Assembly: GCF_016802725.1 (NCBI RefSeq)
Contig: NW_024105251.1
Location: 1 to 64,000, forward strand
Source of the DNA: Solenopsis invicta
Taxonomy: Eukaryota > Arthropoda > Insecta > Hymenoptera > Formicidae
DNA: 64,000 nt
Direction: 5' to 3'
The translations under genes were made by a program, and so were the position numbers. Of the stretch, positions 45,440-57,230 are shown piece after piece; the stretch's first letter is position 1; every line of letters begins with the position of its first letter. The notes under the pieces were generated by a model, which worked only from the letters and a program-made list of their open reading frames with translations, had not been told where the DNA came from and did not search any database.

Positions 45440-45880
45440 ATAAAGGTTCAGATTCTCAAAAATGTGACTGCACAATCGGCATTGCCGAAAAATGATATAT
45501 TGTGAAGTTATTAAAAAAAAACAATTAGGTGAAAATGAAAAATTGTTCAAAATTGCACTTGTTTAAAAAAATTATATTTTTGCAATAAAAAGACTTTTAA
45601 GGACTTTACAGCGTTTTAAAGCTAAAGAATCATACTTTCAAAAAATTATGGCATTGTCATTGTTTATAAATTGACTTGTTTTTAATTATATCTTTGCAAT
45701 ACGAAACTTTTAAGGACTTTACAATAAGGCGTTTTAAAGCTAAAAAGTATACTTCCTAAAAAAATTATCATTATCATTCCTTTAAAAAGTATAATGTAAC
45801 AATAAGAATATGAAGTATCTTTGATTAACTTAAGGTGTCTAAAATTGAAAATTGATATGTTTTATGATATAGAGAGAGTG
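45440..45880. mobile_element. Fragment related to the TTAA palindrome at 35340
   Basis: Segments such as TGCACAATCGGCATTGCC, GCGTTTTAAAGCTAAA and GTCTAAAATTGAAAATTGAT occur in both. It has no terminal CCC or TTAA. Confidence 0.6.
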
Positions 45881-46892
45881 GGGTAAGTCGGATCTACTTG
45901 CAGTCTTTGCTCTTTATAAGGCGCAAATAAAGTCCGATCGTAAAAACAAAAGTGCCGTTGGAAAGATAATTCAATTCCCTTTATTTTTATTGAAACCATT
46001 TTTACGTATCTCTCACCTATGTTGAACTATAATGGAAAATGTAAAAATGCTTTTTCCAGTCCAATTTGGAATTACTGGTTCCAAATCGGACACTTCCATT
46101 TTTATTAGCTTTTAAATAGAATTTTAAAAGATTTCAATGTATTTTTCTTAGTATTGAATAAAAACGAGCAATTTGACAGTAAAAATAAAAATTTATTTTA
46201 AAAAACATTTAGTGACAGTTTATATAATTAGACGTTCCCGGTTATGTTATGATATTGTTATATAATTAGAGTTAAAATCAATAAAATTCAATTATTTTTA
46301 GTCTGATAGTTCATAATATTTTACTGATTTAACATTTCCAGGACAGATTTGGTCGGCCAATTACTAGTGCTACGATCAGGTTGCAATTCCGATTTAAAAA
46401 TCTGATTTGGATACGAGTTGTTTTGAACTTTGGAACAAATTTACAATAAACCGCAAAAGTGATCAAAAAATGATTGATATTTTTGAATTCTACACTCTTT
46501 ATTTTAAATTAATTACCTTTCAAAATTTTAGTACTTTTTAAATAATGATTTACAAGGATTTTCTTTTTTTAGAAAAATTTTCGCACAATGGCTAAAAATA
46601 CATATTTGCGTCTATTCTATGAATGTTATGGCAGAGAATTGTCAAACTACTACTGTCACGTGTTTGGTGTTTTATAAGGGCTTTACATTATAAATGGCAT
46701 TTAAATCTGCTTAACCGTATTCATTTAAATTAAAGATTTGTTTTTTGTAAGGGATGCTATAGTCTCGAAATTTCGAAAAATTTTTTTGCTTAAATGCTTT
46801 TATTCAGGCTTTTATGCGTTTATAAATGTTTAAATTCTAAAATCACCATCTTAACTTGTGAGGTATATCTGGAATGGTTTATTGATATAATA

Positions 46893-47181
46893 CAGTAGAA
46901 TCTCCTTAACTTTGACCTTCTATAATCTTTGCATTTCTTTACACGTACTTTTACAAACACTAATATCATCCCTTTCTTTTTATAGAATATACAAAGAAGG
47001 GGATGATATTAGTGTTTGTAAACACTAATCCCTCACTACAACACAAGTCTACCAATCACCGTGTACTTTGGTCGCGCAAGTACACGGTGATTGGTAGACT
47101 TGTGCTATGGTGAAGGTATTCTATAACTTTGGCGTTTGACTCTTATCATCCCATAAAGTCAAAGTTAAGAAAACTCTACTG
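46893..47181. mobile_element. 289-bp pogo/Tigger-like MITE with two stacked hairpins
   Basis: CAGTAGAATCTCCTTAACTT at the left and its near complement ending TCTACTG at the right are flanked by TA. CAGTAGA ends are usual in pogo-type elements. Inside are two separate strong hairpins: 46950-47022 (TACAAACACTAATATCATCC arms) and 47041-47103 (CACAAGTCTACCAATCACCG arms). Confidence 0.8.
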
Positions 47182-47879
47182 TATAACAATATTTAAGAAA
47201 ATTGATATAAAGTTCATGAATTTCATGTGTCTGTGGATAGTTCGGTTTGTACAGGCGTGGACAGAAATGCCTAGCCATCTGAATTTTCACGAGTGTCGAG
47301 GAAAGTTCAAGACGCACTCCTTTTTAAATATTTTTGCGTTATGACCAATGATTATTCGAAAAACGGTAACGTAAACTTAAGTAAAAATTAGCAAATAAAT
47401 CTAAATTAAAAATTTTATTTTTTTTATGTTAATAATAAATAAATAATTTTTAAATAATGTATTACTTTTTTTTTATTGAAATTGCAATTAGATTACGCAA
47501 CATTCCACAATTCTTTCTTATTTTGTAAAACTGTTTTTTATAAAAGAACAAAAAATTATATTTTTGATTCTTCTCTAACCGTTCGAACAGAGATTATACA
47601 ACAGGAAAGAATCTAAAAACATCTTTGTCAATTACTGCCAAAATTAAATTGAATTGAGCCAAATTAAATTGAACAATAATTAATTATTTATTTTGAGTAT
47701 TAATAACAGTACTTTTAATACTCAAAATAAGTAATTAGTCACTAGCCAATTTAATACCGAAAAAGAATTATAGAAATATATCATAGATTTATTATTATAT
47801 TATAATGTAATTGTAATATAATGTAATTTTATAATAGTTTTTTTACAGTATTAAATTGACTAGTAATTAATTAAATTAG
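47182..47879. other. AT-rich spacer, nothing recognised
   Basis: No gene, RNA or clear element ends seen. Confidence 0.5.
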
Positions 47880-48270
47880 ACCATTTTATGCTTTATAACA
47901 TTTATCTGAAACACTTTTGTAAAACTTATATTTTTGGAGAAATGCGCGCGTGTACAGTTCTCGCTAGGGCCCTAGAACTGTTAAACCTCATATCTTGAAA
48001 AGTACTTAAAAAAAAATTTTATTTATTGCTTTGGAAAGCTTTTGACTTCAGCTATTAGATTCTGGAATAAAAAAATAAAGCAATCCGTTTAAAAGAATTT
48101 ATTTATCTTCTATTTAGCTTTGGTGACATATATCTCGATGTCAAACTGATATCATCACTAGATAGACCATTTTATGCCCTATAACTTTTATCAGAAACAC
48201 TTTCTGATAAAACTTATATTTTTCGTAAGATAAGCCCATATACAGTTTTCTCTCGGGCCCTAGAACTGTT
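47880..48270. repeat. Diverged TIR relics of the DD41D-type family
   Basis: Contains AGCTATTAGATTCTGGAATA, TTTGGTGACAT and GTCAAACTGATATCATC, in the order seen in the TIR at 2618-2916. Adjacent CGGGCCCTAGAACTGTTAA segments occur twice, so parts of the repeat are duplicated. No transposase is nearby. Confidence 0.65.
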
Positions 48271-48455
48271 AACTAATTTAGCTCTTTATGCAACTTTTAA
48301 ATGTTTTTATCGGGGTTTATTAATTATACCTCTCAAAAATTGTAAATGCTGTTGACATCTGCTGGAGATATCAGAAATTAAAACATTTTATTGAAGCAAT
48401 TAAAAGTGTATTTTTAAAAGTATTATTTATAACATGTACTACATGTTCTACGTGT

Positions 48456-48930
48456 AAAAAAAAACGCCATTTCCTGCTTCCGGCGAAAAAATGCCCTTCC
48501 TGTTTTTGGCGTAAAAAACGCCACTTTTTGTTTCTGACGAAAAAACGTCATTTCCTGTTTTCGGCGTAAAAAACGTCACTTTTTTTTCTGGTGGAAAAAC
48601 ATTTCCTGTTTTCGGCGAAAAACGTTACTTCCTGTTTCCGACGAAAAAAGCTACTTTCTGTTTTCAGCGAAAAATGTTATTTCCTGTTTCCGGTGAAAAA
48701 AAGCCACTTCCTGTTTTTGGCGAAAAAACGCCACTTTTTGTTTCTGGCGAAAAAACGCCAAATCTTGTTTTTGACGTAAAAAACGCTACTTCTTGTTTTT
48801 AGCAAAAAAGATGCCACTTTCTGTTGCCGGCGAAAAAAACACCACTTTCTGTTTTTGGCGTAAAAAACGCCACTTCCTGTTTCCGGTGAAAAAAACACCA
48901 CTTCGTTTTTGGCGAAAAAACGTCACTTTA
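48456..48930. repeat. Degenerate minisatellite of about 29-bp units
   Basis: About 16 units of the type GGCGAAAAAACGCCACTTCC followed by TGTTTTT. Units vary by substitution and length. Both strands give repeat ORFs rich in Lys/Phe. Each unit holds a small GGCG..CGCC palindrome. Confidence 0.9.
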
Positions 48931-49229
48931 TTAGAAATGAAGAAATATAAAAATCAAATGTGAATAAATAAAAAGTAAAAAAGATTTAAGAAAGTTTCAA
49001 AAATAGAATCATTTAAAATATAAAACAAACAATAAAACATTAATTAAAATAGGAGCAATTTGGATTTATTTATATACTGTATAACTGTGATGTAATTAGA
49101 GATTCTTTGATTCTTTTTTTGTAATTTAAGATTTAAATTTAGATCAATCTCCTAATTGTTTCTAAATAAAACTTTATGCAAGTGGAACCGCGTTTCTTAA
49201 CGATTCTTTTAATATTTTATATGTTGAGT

Positions 49230-49700
49230 TTAAAAAAAATTAGTATCTAGAATTATTAATCCTCTTAACTCGGAATGTACTTTAGAATAAATAGCTTTAT
49301 TATAGCGTTTTGAACAGTTTTTGAGACTAGCTATTAGATTCTATAATAAAAATAAGGGAATCTATTAAAAAAAATTTGTCCTCCATCTAGCTTTGGCGAC
49401 ATCCCTCGAGGTCAAACTGGTATCATGAGGAGATAGATCATTTTATGCCGTATAATTTTTATATGAAATATTTTTTTTTGTAAAATTTATATTTTTTAAA
49501 AGGTAAGCCCGTGTACAGTTTTTTTCGGGACATAGAACTATTAAACGTCATAATTCGAAAAATTTTTTAAGAAAAGGTAACTTTATTATAGCGTTTTGAA
49601 CAGCTCTTGAGACCAGTTATTAGATTCTGTAATAAAAAATATAGTACTTCATTTAAAAAAATTTATTTGTCCTGCATATGGCTGTATTTTATAGGGCAAA
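49230..49700. repeat. Two further diverged TIR relics of the DD41D-type family
   Basis: GAGACTAGCTATTAGATTCT (about 49320) and GAGACCAGTTATTAGATTCT (about 49608) head two segments that share CTTTGGCGACATCC, GAGGTCAAACTGGTATCATG and a GTGTACAGTTTTTT-type stretch with the previous block. Confidence 0.65.
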
Positions 49701-51951
49701 TGAGGTAGGATGACAAATTTATTAATTCTTAAGTTAAAAACGAATGACGAACCAGGTCTTAATTCATTAGAGGCTTTAGATTATAATAAATAATCTATGA
49801 CAGTTTGATTTCAATCTGTCCATAATGTAACCCGTTTTTCTTGTGTAGAAATCTCGCACGGACGTAGCTCGTCGGGAATTCCAGGGCACGATCCGGGTCA
49901 AGAGAGAATTAGGCGGTAGTTTGATTTGGAAAATATATACACGTTTATTGAGAGCTAGAGTCAGATTAGCAAGGCGTTTAGATCGCAAGAAAATGTGACA
50001 GTTCGAAAGTAAACAAGATAATTCACACAGAAATATTAGAAGTAGATAGGTACAAGATGATATAAGATCGTTTTCGGTAAATTTACGACGACGTAAATTT
50101 ACCGTAGAATTTACTGATGGTGGTCAACGTGCGGCAAATGCATGGTTTATTCGTGTGCTGAATGGGCGGATTACAATGACCGCACCTGTCCGGGTACGCA
50201 GATGTCGGAAAGCGCGTGTACTTTCCGACGGTGCTACGCTGATCTCCGGCGCGGGCTGTTGTGCGGCTCGACGGGCGATCCGCTTTTTCTACACGCGTTT
50301 GTGTGAAATTGGGTCGCGTTGGATTTCACGGTCGCCGGTGCGGTAGCGAGGCGCGGGGGACGCATAACTGAGCGTCCCTTTAAATCGTACGCTTTCGCGG
50401 CGCGAGATTCTTTTCCGACGGGATGCAGTAGTTATGTCGAGTACGCTTGACGAAGGCAAAGACGCTTTACCCCGTTTGTCTTTAGCCACTGCGACGGGAT
50501 CGGATGCCGGTCGGGCAAGAACGCTTGCCAGAGTCCAAGCACGCTTGAGCCCAGCTTTGGCGAGAAGAGAGTAGTAGCCGCCGAGAACGCTTAACAGAGA
50601 CTAAGACGTTTGACAGGACTACCTCGAGAGACTTCTTCGGAGACTAGTCGGCGGAGTAGCTTTTCGAAAAGTCGGCGGAGAAGAAGCGCAGCATCTCGCT
50701 GTTCCAGCTCTTTTATACCCGAATCTCGAGACGTCAGGGATGTTCGGCGGCGGTTCGGTTTGTCTCGATGTCAGCATCCCTGCCGCTCGAGATTGATCGC
50801 TCGAAGAGCTAACGGAGGCGAGCGAGCACGTCGATAGCGCGTGCCGGTTTGAATCGGTGCGCGTGCACGGCGAAATACTCGGCGCGCGGATGCCTCGTCG
50901 CTCGCATAGACGCGTTTGATTTGTATTATGGGCGCGCAGTGCCTTTTCTACGCCCGGCGGATGTTTGACCGGACGTGTGTGGACGATGACCAGTCCGCGA
51001 AGGGTGGCGAAAAGGCGATTTGTTACAATAAGAATGGATAATGTAAGAAATGTGTTTTGGAAGTATTTGTATGTAATTTTTTGATGTTTGTTTATAAGGT
51101 ATGACACAATTATAGTACATTTTCCTTTTTTTTCTAAAAAATCATAATATTGTATAGTCAAAGTATACAATAATGTAATGATTCATATTTCTCGTTTTCT
51201 CATATTGGAACATTTATATTTAATAAACACGGTGACTGTAAGATGACGAATGTCACGTAAGGACAAGATTACACATTATATAATATGTTGAAGAATAAAC
51301 AAAAATCGATTTATAATTTAACTTTTAGAGCGCATCATATATTTCTTTTATTGGAACTGGAATTATTATGTATTTATTATTTTTGTTTATAAAAAATCAA
51401 TTTTCATGATAAAAAAATTCTTGTAAAAGGATGCCCTTTTGTCAAAGGGTATTTTTATTTAATTCTAACATAATCACACTCCTTTTAAATAAGAAAAGTT
51501 TACTTTATCTAATTCTAACATAACCACACTCCTCTTGAATAAGAAAAGTTTTTAGTTTCTTGTTTTAGATTTCTAGAAGTACTATCGATAATCCACCACT
51601 TTTATGCATTTTTTTACAAATAGTAATTAGTGCGAACCATCACATGCAAAAAGTAGTATTTTTTAATGTAAAAAGATTTTAATATTATTAAACTAGTAGT
51701 AAAAGATTATGCAGAGTTTGACATTAACCGATTTTTGTAGCTTTCTTTAAAAAATTCCGAAAAACGCTTTTTGAACTTTTAATGATCATAATCTGAATCT
51801 GAAATTGTGAAGTTTACAAAAAAATATTGGACCATCAATATTCGCTTTGATCGAAAAAATGGCGTTCTTTTTTGCTTAATTGTTTAAAATTTTTTATTGT
51901 TAATAACGATATGAATAAGTAAATGTATAACATTATACTATTTTCTTTCAG
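49701..51951. other. Intronic block with CpG-rich section, unassigned
   Basis: 49850-51010 is CpG-rich with overlapping Arg-rich frames on both strands (50155-50346, 50610-50837, 50619-51170 minus) and no recognisable domain. GTAAATTTACGACGACGTAAATTTAC at about 50077 is a small palindrome. 51453-51553 contains two copies of TCTAACATAAxCACACTCCT in a 60-bp tandem duplication. The remainder is A/T-rich. Confidence 0.4.
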
Positions 51952-52319
51952 GTTTTCTCGCAGCCTTATACTCATTCATGTTATGTACTAGACATTTGAT
52001 AATCGTATATTTATATCTAATATCTGTAGGAGTGATATTTGTATCGTACTGGTCAAATGTTAGTACCATGAAAGCGATCATAATCTACGTGAGCGCCCAT
52101 GAATCAACAAGCAGTATACTTGACAATATATTATGTTTAAATCTATCGGATGTTATGTATAATGGGCCAGGTTTTCTAATTATTCAAAACTATATACTGC
52201 AATGTCTGTTAGCCAGTGTCTTTTGTTACATACATCTTGCCCCAAGGCACCCTATAGTTCAAAAGCTTCTTGTACTAAGCTTTATGTCACCATCCATCTT
52301 GGGTATCCATCCTTTATCG
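51952..52319 (+). CDS. Trc8: TRC8/RNF139 homologue, second coding exon
   Basis: Begins after TTTTCTTTCAG and ends at a GTAAGC donor (52320). It completes the Gly codon from exon 1 and adds residues 97-219, mostly hydrophobic membrane segments (YLYLISVGVIFVSYW, LLASVFCYIHL and LVLSFMSPSIL). Frame and hydrophobic profile agree with the N-terminal membrane domain of TRC8, which includes the sterol-sensing-like region. A 137-bp intron follows. Confidence 0.88.
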
Positions 52320-52456
52320 GTAAGCTTATTAAGTATATGAAATTGCGGCATTTAATTTTTAGTACAAGGTACATAAGTTAAATCAGAAAAACACTTTTTA
52401 TCTCTGTATACGTGCGTTTCTGGACAAGTAATTGAATAAAATATATTTGTTTGTAG

Positions 52457-53863
52457 GTACATTATCTGTATCACGCACCAGTGTGTGCAACGTTAATTCC
52501 GCTAGCTGTGTGTAAATTCGTCATCTGGTATAACGGTGTTTCTATGTTAAAAACAATCTACATGGGCTATAGGCACGCACGCAACTTTATTATCAATTAT
52601 GGATTATCGGCTCTCGCGGAAACAGAATGGATGCGTCTGAACGTGCCATGTGTACTTCGAACATTTTGGATGTTGCGAGTAGCAGAACAAGTGATTGAAA
52701 TCCTCGGTGATCACTACGGCAAAGAAACATTTAATTATTACGTCATGATCAGAACGTTGCTAGTAAACGGATGCGAGACATTGACAGCTGTTCTCGGTAT
52801 GACTAGCATAATCTCGTTCATCTGTCATTATATTGGCTGTTTCTTTCAATGGATACTATTAACGGAAGATGAAGATGAGAAAAGTATCGGTACGGTGTCT
52901 GCTATCCTGTTCTACGTTCTTGCTCTGCAGACTGGACTGACGAGTCTTGATAAAGAGAAGCGTCTAGTACGACTATATCGTAATTTTTGTCTATTATTCA
53001 CGGCGATTCTACATTTTGTGCATAATATAGTGAATCCACTCTTGATGTCACTTAGCGCTTCTCATAACCCAGCACTACATAGACATTTACGGGCTTTGGC
53101 GGTCTGTGCTTTTTTGATATTCTTTCCAGTATCTTTACTTGTATTTTTGTGGTCGCACTTTACTGTGAGCACATGGTTATTAGCTGTATCGGTCTTTAGC
53201 ATCGAGGTAATAGTCAAAGTACTGGTCTCGCTAGCAATTTATTCGCTATTTTTGATCGACGCGTATATAAGTGCGTTCTGGGAACAATTTGACGATTGTG
53301 TTTATATAATAAGATCATTTGGCAATACTGTGGAATTTGCTTTTGGCATTATATTATTCTTTAATGGTTTCTGGATATTGATTTTCGAATCAGGTGGAGC
53401 TATTCGCTCAATTATGATGTGCATACATGCCTACTTTAATATCTGGTGCGAAGCGAAGGCTGGATGGAGCGTGTTTATGAAACGACGAACGGCTGTGAAT
53501 AAGATTGATTCTTTACCGGAAGCGAAAGCAGAACAACTTGAACGCTTGGATGATGTTTGCGCCATTTGCTACCAGGAAATGCAAAGCGCCAAGATCACAC
53601 AATGCAATCATTATTTCCACGGCGTATGCTTACGAAAATGGTTATACGTTCAAGATCGATGTCCTCTTTGTCACGATATACTATATAAAGTTGAAAATAT
53701 GCAAAATAAAGACGGCGGCACAGCTCTCATTGAAGGAAATGACCGAAATGACCGAAACGATGTTCAAGATGATACAATTGTACATGCCAGACAAAATTCC
53801 AATGTGCAATCTCATCAGAATAATCAGAGACAATTTGCCGAGCGTTTAAACGAAGGCAGATGA
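52457..53863 (+). CDS. Trc8: TRC8/RNF139 homologue, third coding exon with RING-H2 domain
   Basis: Starts after TTTGTTTGTAG in phase 0 and encodes residues 220-687, ending with TGA at 53861-53863. The membrane part has family motifs such as TLTAVLGM, LFYVLALQTGL, LLMSLSASH and MMCIHAYFNI. The RING-H2 finger spans about residues 587-624: C-x2-C (CAIC), CNHYFH, CLRKWLY and CPLC. A RRTAVNKI-SLPEAK linker joins the last membrane segment to the RING. The C-terminal tail is Asn/Asp/Gln-rich. Total length of 687 aa compares with 664 in human RNF139. It ubiquitinates ER membrane proteins. No damage is seen in any exon. Confidence 0.95.
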   Translation, partial: VHYLYHAPVCATLIPLAVCKFVIWYNGVSMLKTIYMGYRHARNFIINYGLSALAETEWMRLNVPCVLRTFWMLRVAEQVIEILGDHYGKETFNYYVMIRTLLVNGCETLTAVLGMTSIISFICHYIGCFFQWILLTEDEDEKSIGTVSAILFYVLALQTGLTSLDKEKRLVRLYRNFCLLFTAILHFVHNIVNPLLMSLSASHNPALHRHLRALAVCAFLIFFPVSLLVFLWSHFTVSTWLLAVSVFSIEVIVKVLVSLAIYSLFLIDAYISAFWEQFDDCVYIIRSFGNTVEFAFGIILFFNGFWILIFESGGAIRSIMMCIHAYFNIWCEAKAGWSVFMKRRTAVNKIDSLPEAKAEQLERLDDVCAICYQEMQSAKITQCNHYFHGVCLRKWLYVQDRCPLCHDILYKVENMQNKDGGTALIEGNDRNDRNDVQDDTIVHARQNSNVQSHQNNQRQFAERLNEGR

Positions 53864-54416
53864 AACAATGCGACATTTTACGCACTTTTTGTGATATGAT
53901 ACAGACATTGATTTTTTAATGCTTTGATTGCGCGTGCGCAAAGCATCGACGTTTCTGGAATTTTTCTCAAAAATTTCGCAAAACATTGTAAATTATTGTG
54001 ATTACCGTGTAAGTACTTGAATCTTTCTTGTAAATAAGCTACAACAATTATTCTTAGAAAAAAAAACGATCACATACAACGATTATTTTGTAATAAAAAA
54101 ATATTTCCCGTGTAGTTTCACAACTTTGGCTTTTTGCCGATTTGACAAACGTCCATTACTAAATGTATTTTTGATTCGTTATGCTAGAATCGTCATATAT
54201 AGCGTGATATACAAGTTTCTATGTACATGCCATGTGCTTCCATTTCTTAATCATGATATACGAGTTTCCTATCAAATTGAGTGAGAGAAAGAAAACGAAA
54301 AGAAAGGAGAGAAAAGATTTACACGATTTAAGATTTTTTTAATACTAAGACTTGAAAATATATTAAATTAAAGCCGAAACGTTGGCAATGTAATCGCAAG
54401 ATCTTGAGAAGGATGC

Positions 54417-54422
54417 AATAAA
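54417..54422 (+). terminator. Poly(A) signal AATAAA for Trc8
   Basis: Canonical AATAAA about 550 bp after the stop codon, followed by TTTGCGC and AATTGTGTTTGAC, a GT-rich stretch. It is a clear candidate for the 3' end. Confidence 0.6.
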
Positions 54423-54825
54423 TATGTTATTTGCGCAAAAATAATTGTGTTTGACTTTCAAAGCCCAATTTCTTAATATTTTATTTTATATAAAAGAGTT
54501 TATAGAAACCTTAAAGTTTTAGGATTTAATCTATAAAAGATTTTATCAAGTCGTTGCTAAAACCTTATTTTTATGATAATATTTTATGCCTTTTGTCGTA
54601 ATTAAACCGAAATAATTTTATACGTGTTTCAAACCTGATGTCATGGAATATATGTAATCATAAAAATAGAAATCAATTTTTCTTCAAATTTTCCAGTAGG
54701 TGATAGTTTTTGTCTCTTCTAAATCGACTGTAATTGCCAATAAAATCCTGTTAACCCCGTCAGCCAAACGTGAACAAACAGATTATTTGGAGAGTTTGCT
54801 ATCAATTTCTATTGCTAGAAAGACA

Positions 54826-55213
54826 ACAGATTTCACACAGATTCTGCAATATCTGCGGTGTCAGCAAACTGTTGGCATTTAATTCCAGCAGAAATCGAGT
54901 AATAGTGTTGATAGGACTGTTGTTAGATTGACGGCAGAAATCAAGCATAACCTGCTTACATCTGACGCCAGACTGGCAGCAGAAATCGAGTACCGCATGC
55001 TGACAAGACCTGACGTCAAAAAACGAGCAGGATCTATGCGATAATCTGACAGCAGACTGGCAGCACCACGCGAACATGTCGTGCTGCCAACACCTAAGGC
55101 GTCAGATAGGCGACAGAATTAGAGCAAGACCTGCACAACACAATCTGACGGCAGATTGTTAACACAAATCGAGCACCCCGTGCTAACAGCATCTGACGTC
55201 ACGCTGGCAGAAG
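54826..55213. repeat. Degenerate CTGACGGCAGA/GGCAGCAGAAAT repeat block
   Basis: About six loosely spaced units of the type ATCTGACGxCAGACTGGCAG followed by AGAAATCGAG and CACGxGCTAAC. Copies are diverged and irregular. A matching inverted block lies at 59060-59190, and related pieces lie at 60085-60230 and 63935-64000. Confidence 0.7.
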
Positions 55214-55264
55214 AAATCAAACCGTGCTGTTTTGCATATTTTTAAATTGTGACGTCACTCTTTC

Positions 55265-55410
55265 TAAATTTATTAAGGGTCTATTCAGACAAACTTGCAT
55301 AATTGCATGCATAAATAACATATGCATAAAGATAGTGATTAATCCATTTTCTTACGCATTTGCTTAATTATTGAACCAATCAATTTCTTTATGCATATGT
55401 TCTGTCTGTT
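55265..55410. mobile_element. Fragment of the TTGCATAATTGCATG-type MITE
   Basis: GTCTATTCAGACAAACTTGC and TTTATGCATATG segments match the arms of the element at 22649-23603. Confidence 0.55.
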
Positions 55411-55809
55411 TCTGTTTGCATTCTATACGCCGCAATTTCTAATTGCACCTGTCCGCGATTACATACAGGAATCCGTATCTATCCGCATGTATCTATCAGT
55501 TTTCCTCTACAGTTAATTTTTAGTAATTTGTTTATAACAATTAGTTGCAAAATTGATTTTTGCAAGTGTGCTTTTTACGTCAATAATGTTTTTTCATGCT
55601 GCGGTACTATTTCCAATTGTTTTTTTAACTGTATTAGTCTGGGCAGGAACAAGTTTTAATTATTTATATAGTTTATTTTAAAAATATTTAAAACTAAATA
55701 ATCAAAGGATTAGTGAGAATGTTTGCGCGATACTTAAAACGCAAGTTTCTTTCTGTTCAAATCAGTTTTACTTCAAATATAACTTTTTATTAATGATATC
55801 ACAAGTTTA

Positions 55810-55872
55810 CGATTAGTTCAGTGTTAGCGTATTAGGTTAGTGTCCCGAAATCTTAGGTTTGAATCGCGCCGG
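55810..55872 (+). other. Isolated tRNA-like sequence
   Basis: GATTAGTTCAGTGTTAGCG resembles box A and its D-arm, and CTTAGGTTTGAATCGCGCC resembles a T-arm with box B (GGTTTGAATCG). Stem pairing is incomplete. A third type distinct from the two in the palindromes. Confidence 0.4.
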
Positions 55873-56169
55873 CGCCAATGCGTTTTCAAAAATTTTAAAA
55901 TAATGCGTAATTGTAATTAGTAAAATAGAATATATGCGAATTAGATTAACCTATTGTTACGTCTGGCGTTAAAATTTTTTCTTTTCCCACGCCATCCGAT
56001 GATATTTTTGAATCAAAACATTTCTAAAACTGTTGCGTCAATCTATGGATTCATTATGAAAAATTTCCTTTGATATTAATAATCTAATATATCGGATTTA
56101 TTCGACGTGGATATATCGATTTTTTTAAATTAAAAAAAAAAATGCGCCCGCGGGCGTGCGCGGCCGTAC

Positions 56170-56473
56170 CTTTGACTATATAAAATATGGACTGCTAGTA
56201 CCCCTCCACTTTCCTATGTTTTCGTGTAAGAAAGATCTGCAACGCTTCCATCTCCTAAGTGGCAGAAATGTGAAACAAAAAAGCGAGACAGCAATAGTAG
56301 AAAATCAGAAAAGAGACGGAATACAATATATCGCTTTGAATTTATACGTTCACTCCAAAATGTGCGATTATATTTCTGTAAAATAAGAATTAATTTTACT
56401 AAATTAAAAGAAAATAAATATAAAATATACACATTTTATTATTAAAGATATATTTAAAAAAATTATATAATTA

Positions 56474-56513
<40 letters not shown>

Positions 56514-57230
56514 AAAATAATAAAATATATAAAATATATAAAGCAAAAAATAGAAAGTAATTAAAAATAAAAACAAATAAGTGATGTCATATAAATAAAA
56601 GAAAGCCTCATTAGAGAACCGTCATTTTCGGGTAATAAAGTGTACAGTATAAATTATTGCCCGCTGAAAATAACAGTTTTAATTAAATTACGTTTTATGA
56701 AGTCTTTGCGTTCATTCAACGTAATTATTTTACGTTCATAAGCTAATTTAACGTTCGAATAATACGTAATAATTTTATTATTACGTATTTGTGATTCTCT
56801 AATATTTCTAAATCTTTAATATGTGTGTCAAAGTTAATAAATAATGTATCTAATCTTAGATTTCTTAATGTTTCTTGAATCATTGTAGGAATTATATTTC
56901 TCATTTTTAATTTATTTTTTAATTTAAAAAAATTAAAAAGTTTAGGTTTCAATGCAATTAACTGATAACTTACCCAAAAAATGGTACAGGAATGTGTTTC
57001 TCCTTTATACTTTTATATTTGGTTGATTTACAACCATTTATAAAACAATATACTACTATAGTATTATATCACTCAATCGCACAAATGTTTATTACTGTCG
57101 CGTATAAAAGCCACACACCACACCATATGTTATTTTATACTGGAAATCGTCGCTTAGGAGATGATGGCGCTGTAGATGTTTCTTACAGCCTAAAAGAGCC
57201 AACTAGCAGTCCATATTTATATAGTCAAAG
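56170..57230 (-). mobile_element. P-like element copy 2, perfect 8-bp duplication
   Basis: The ends CTTTGACTATATA and TATATAGTCAAAG (with an extra TTTA) enclose 1,061 bp. GGCCGTAC is duplicated exactly at 56162-56169 and 57231-57238. The right part carries the THAP-type exon and the same arm as copy 1. The subterminal 90 bp are imperfectly inverted (GTAAGAAA...CTCCTAAG). An 8-bp duplication together with a THAP exon points to the P-element superfamily. Confidence 0.88.
56974..57060 (-). pseudogene. THAP-type first-exon remnant in P-like copy 2
   Basis: On the minus strand C-F-I-N-G-C-K-S codons and the TTCCTGTACCATTTTTTGG|GTAAGT donor match the exon in copy 1. The start codon is lost (stops and ATA in its place). 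Confidence 0.45.

Larger units (their letters stand above)
43707..46892. other. AT-rich intronic spacer with two old repeat relics
   Basis: Apart from the mariner relic and the piggyBac-type fragment listed separately, I see only A/T-rich sequence. A run of AATACT/AGTATT alternations (44950-45125) looks like a decayed tandem repeat. Confidence 0.5.

Noticed and set aside
48591..48901. Lys/Phe-rich ORFs on both strands
   Set aside because: Translations of the 29-bp minisatellite.
50619..51170. 183-aa minus-strand ORF as a gene
   Set aside because: Arg/Ser/Thr-rich composition from CpG-rich sequence, no motif, overlaps another frame.
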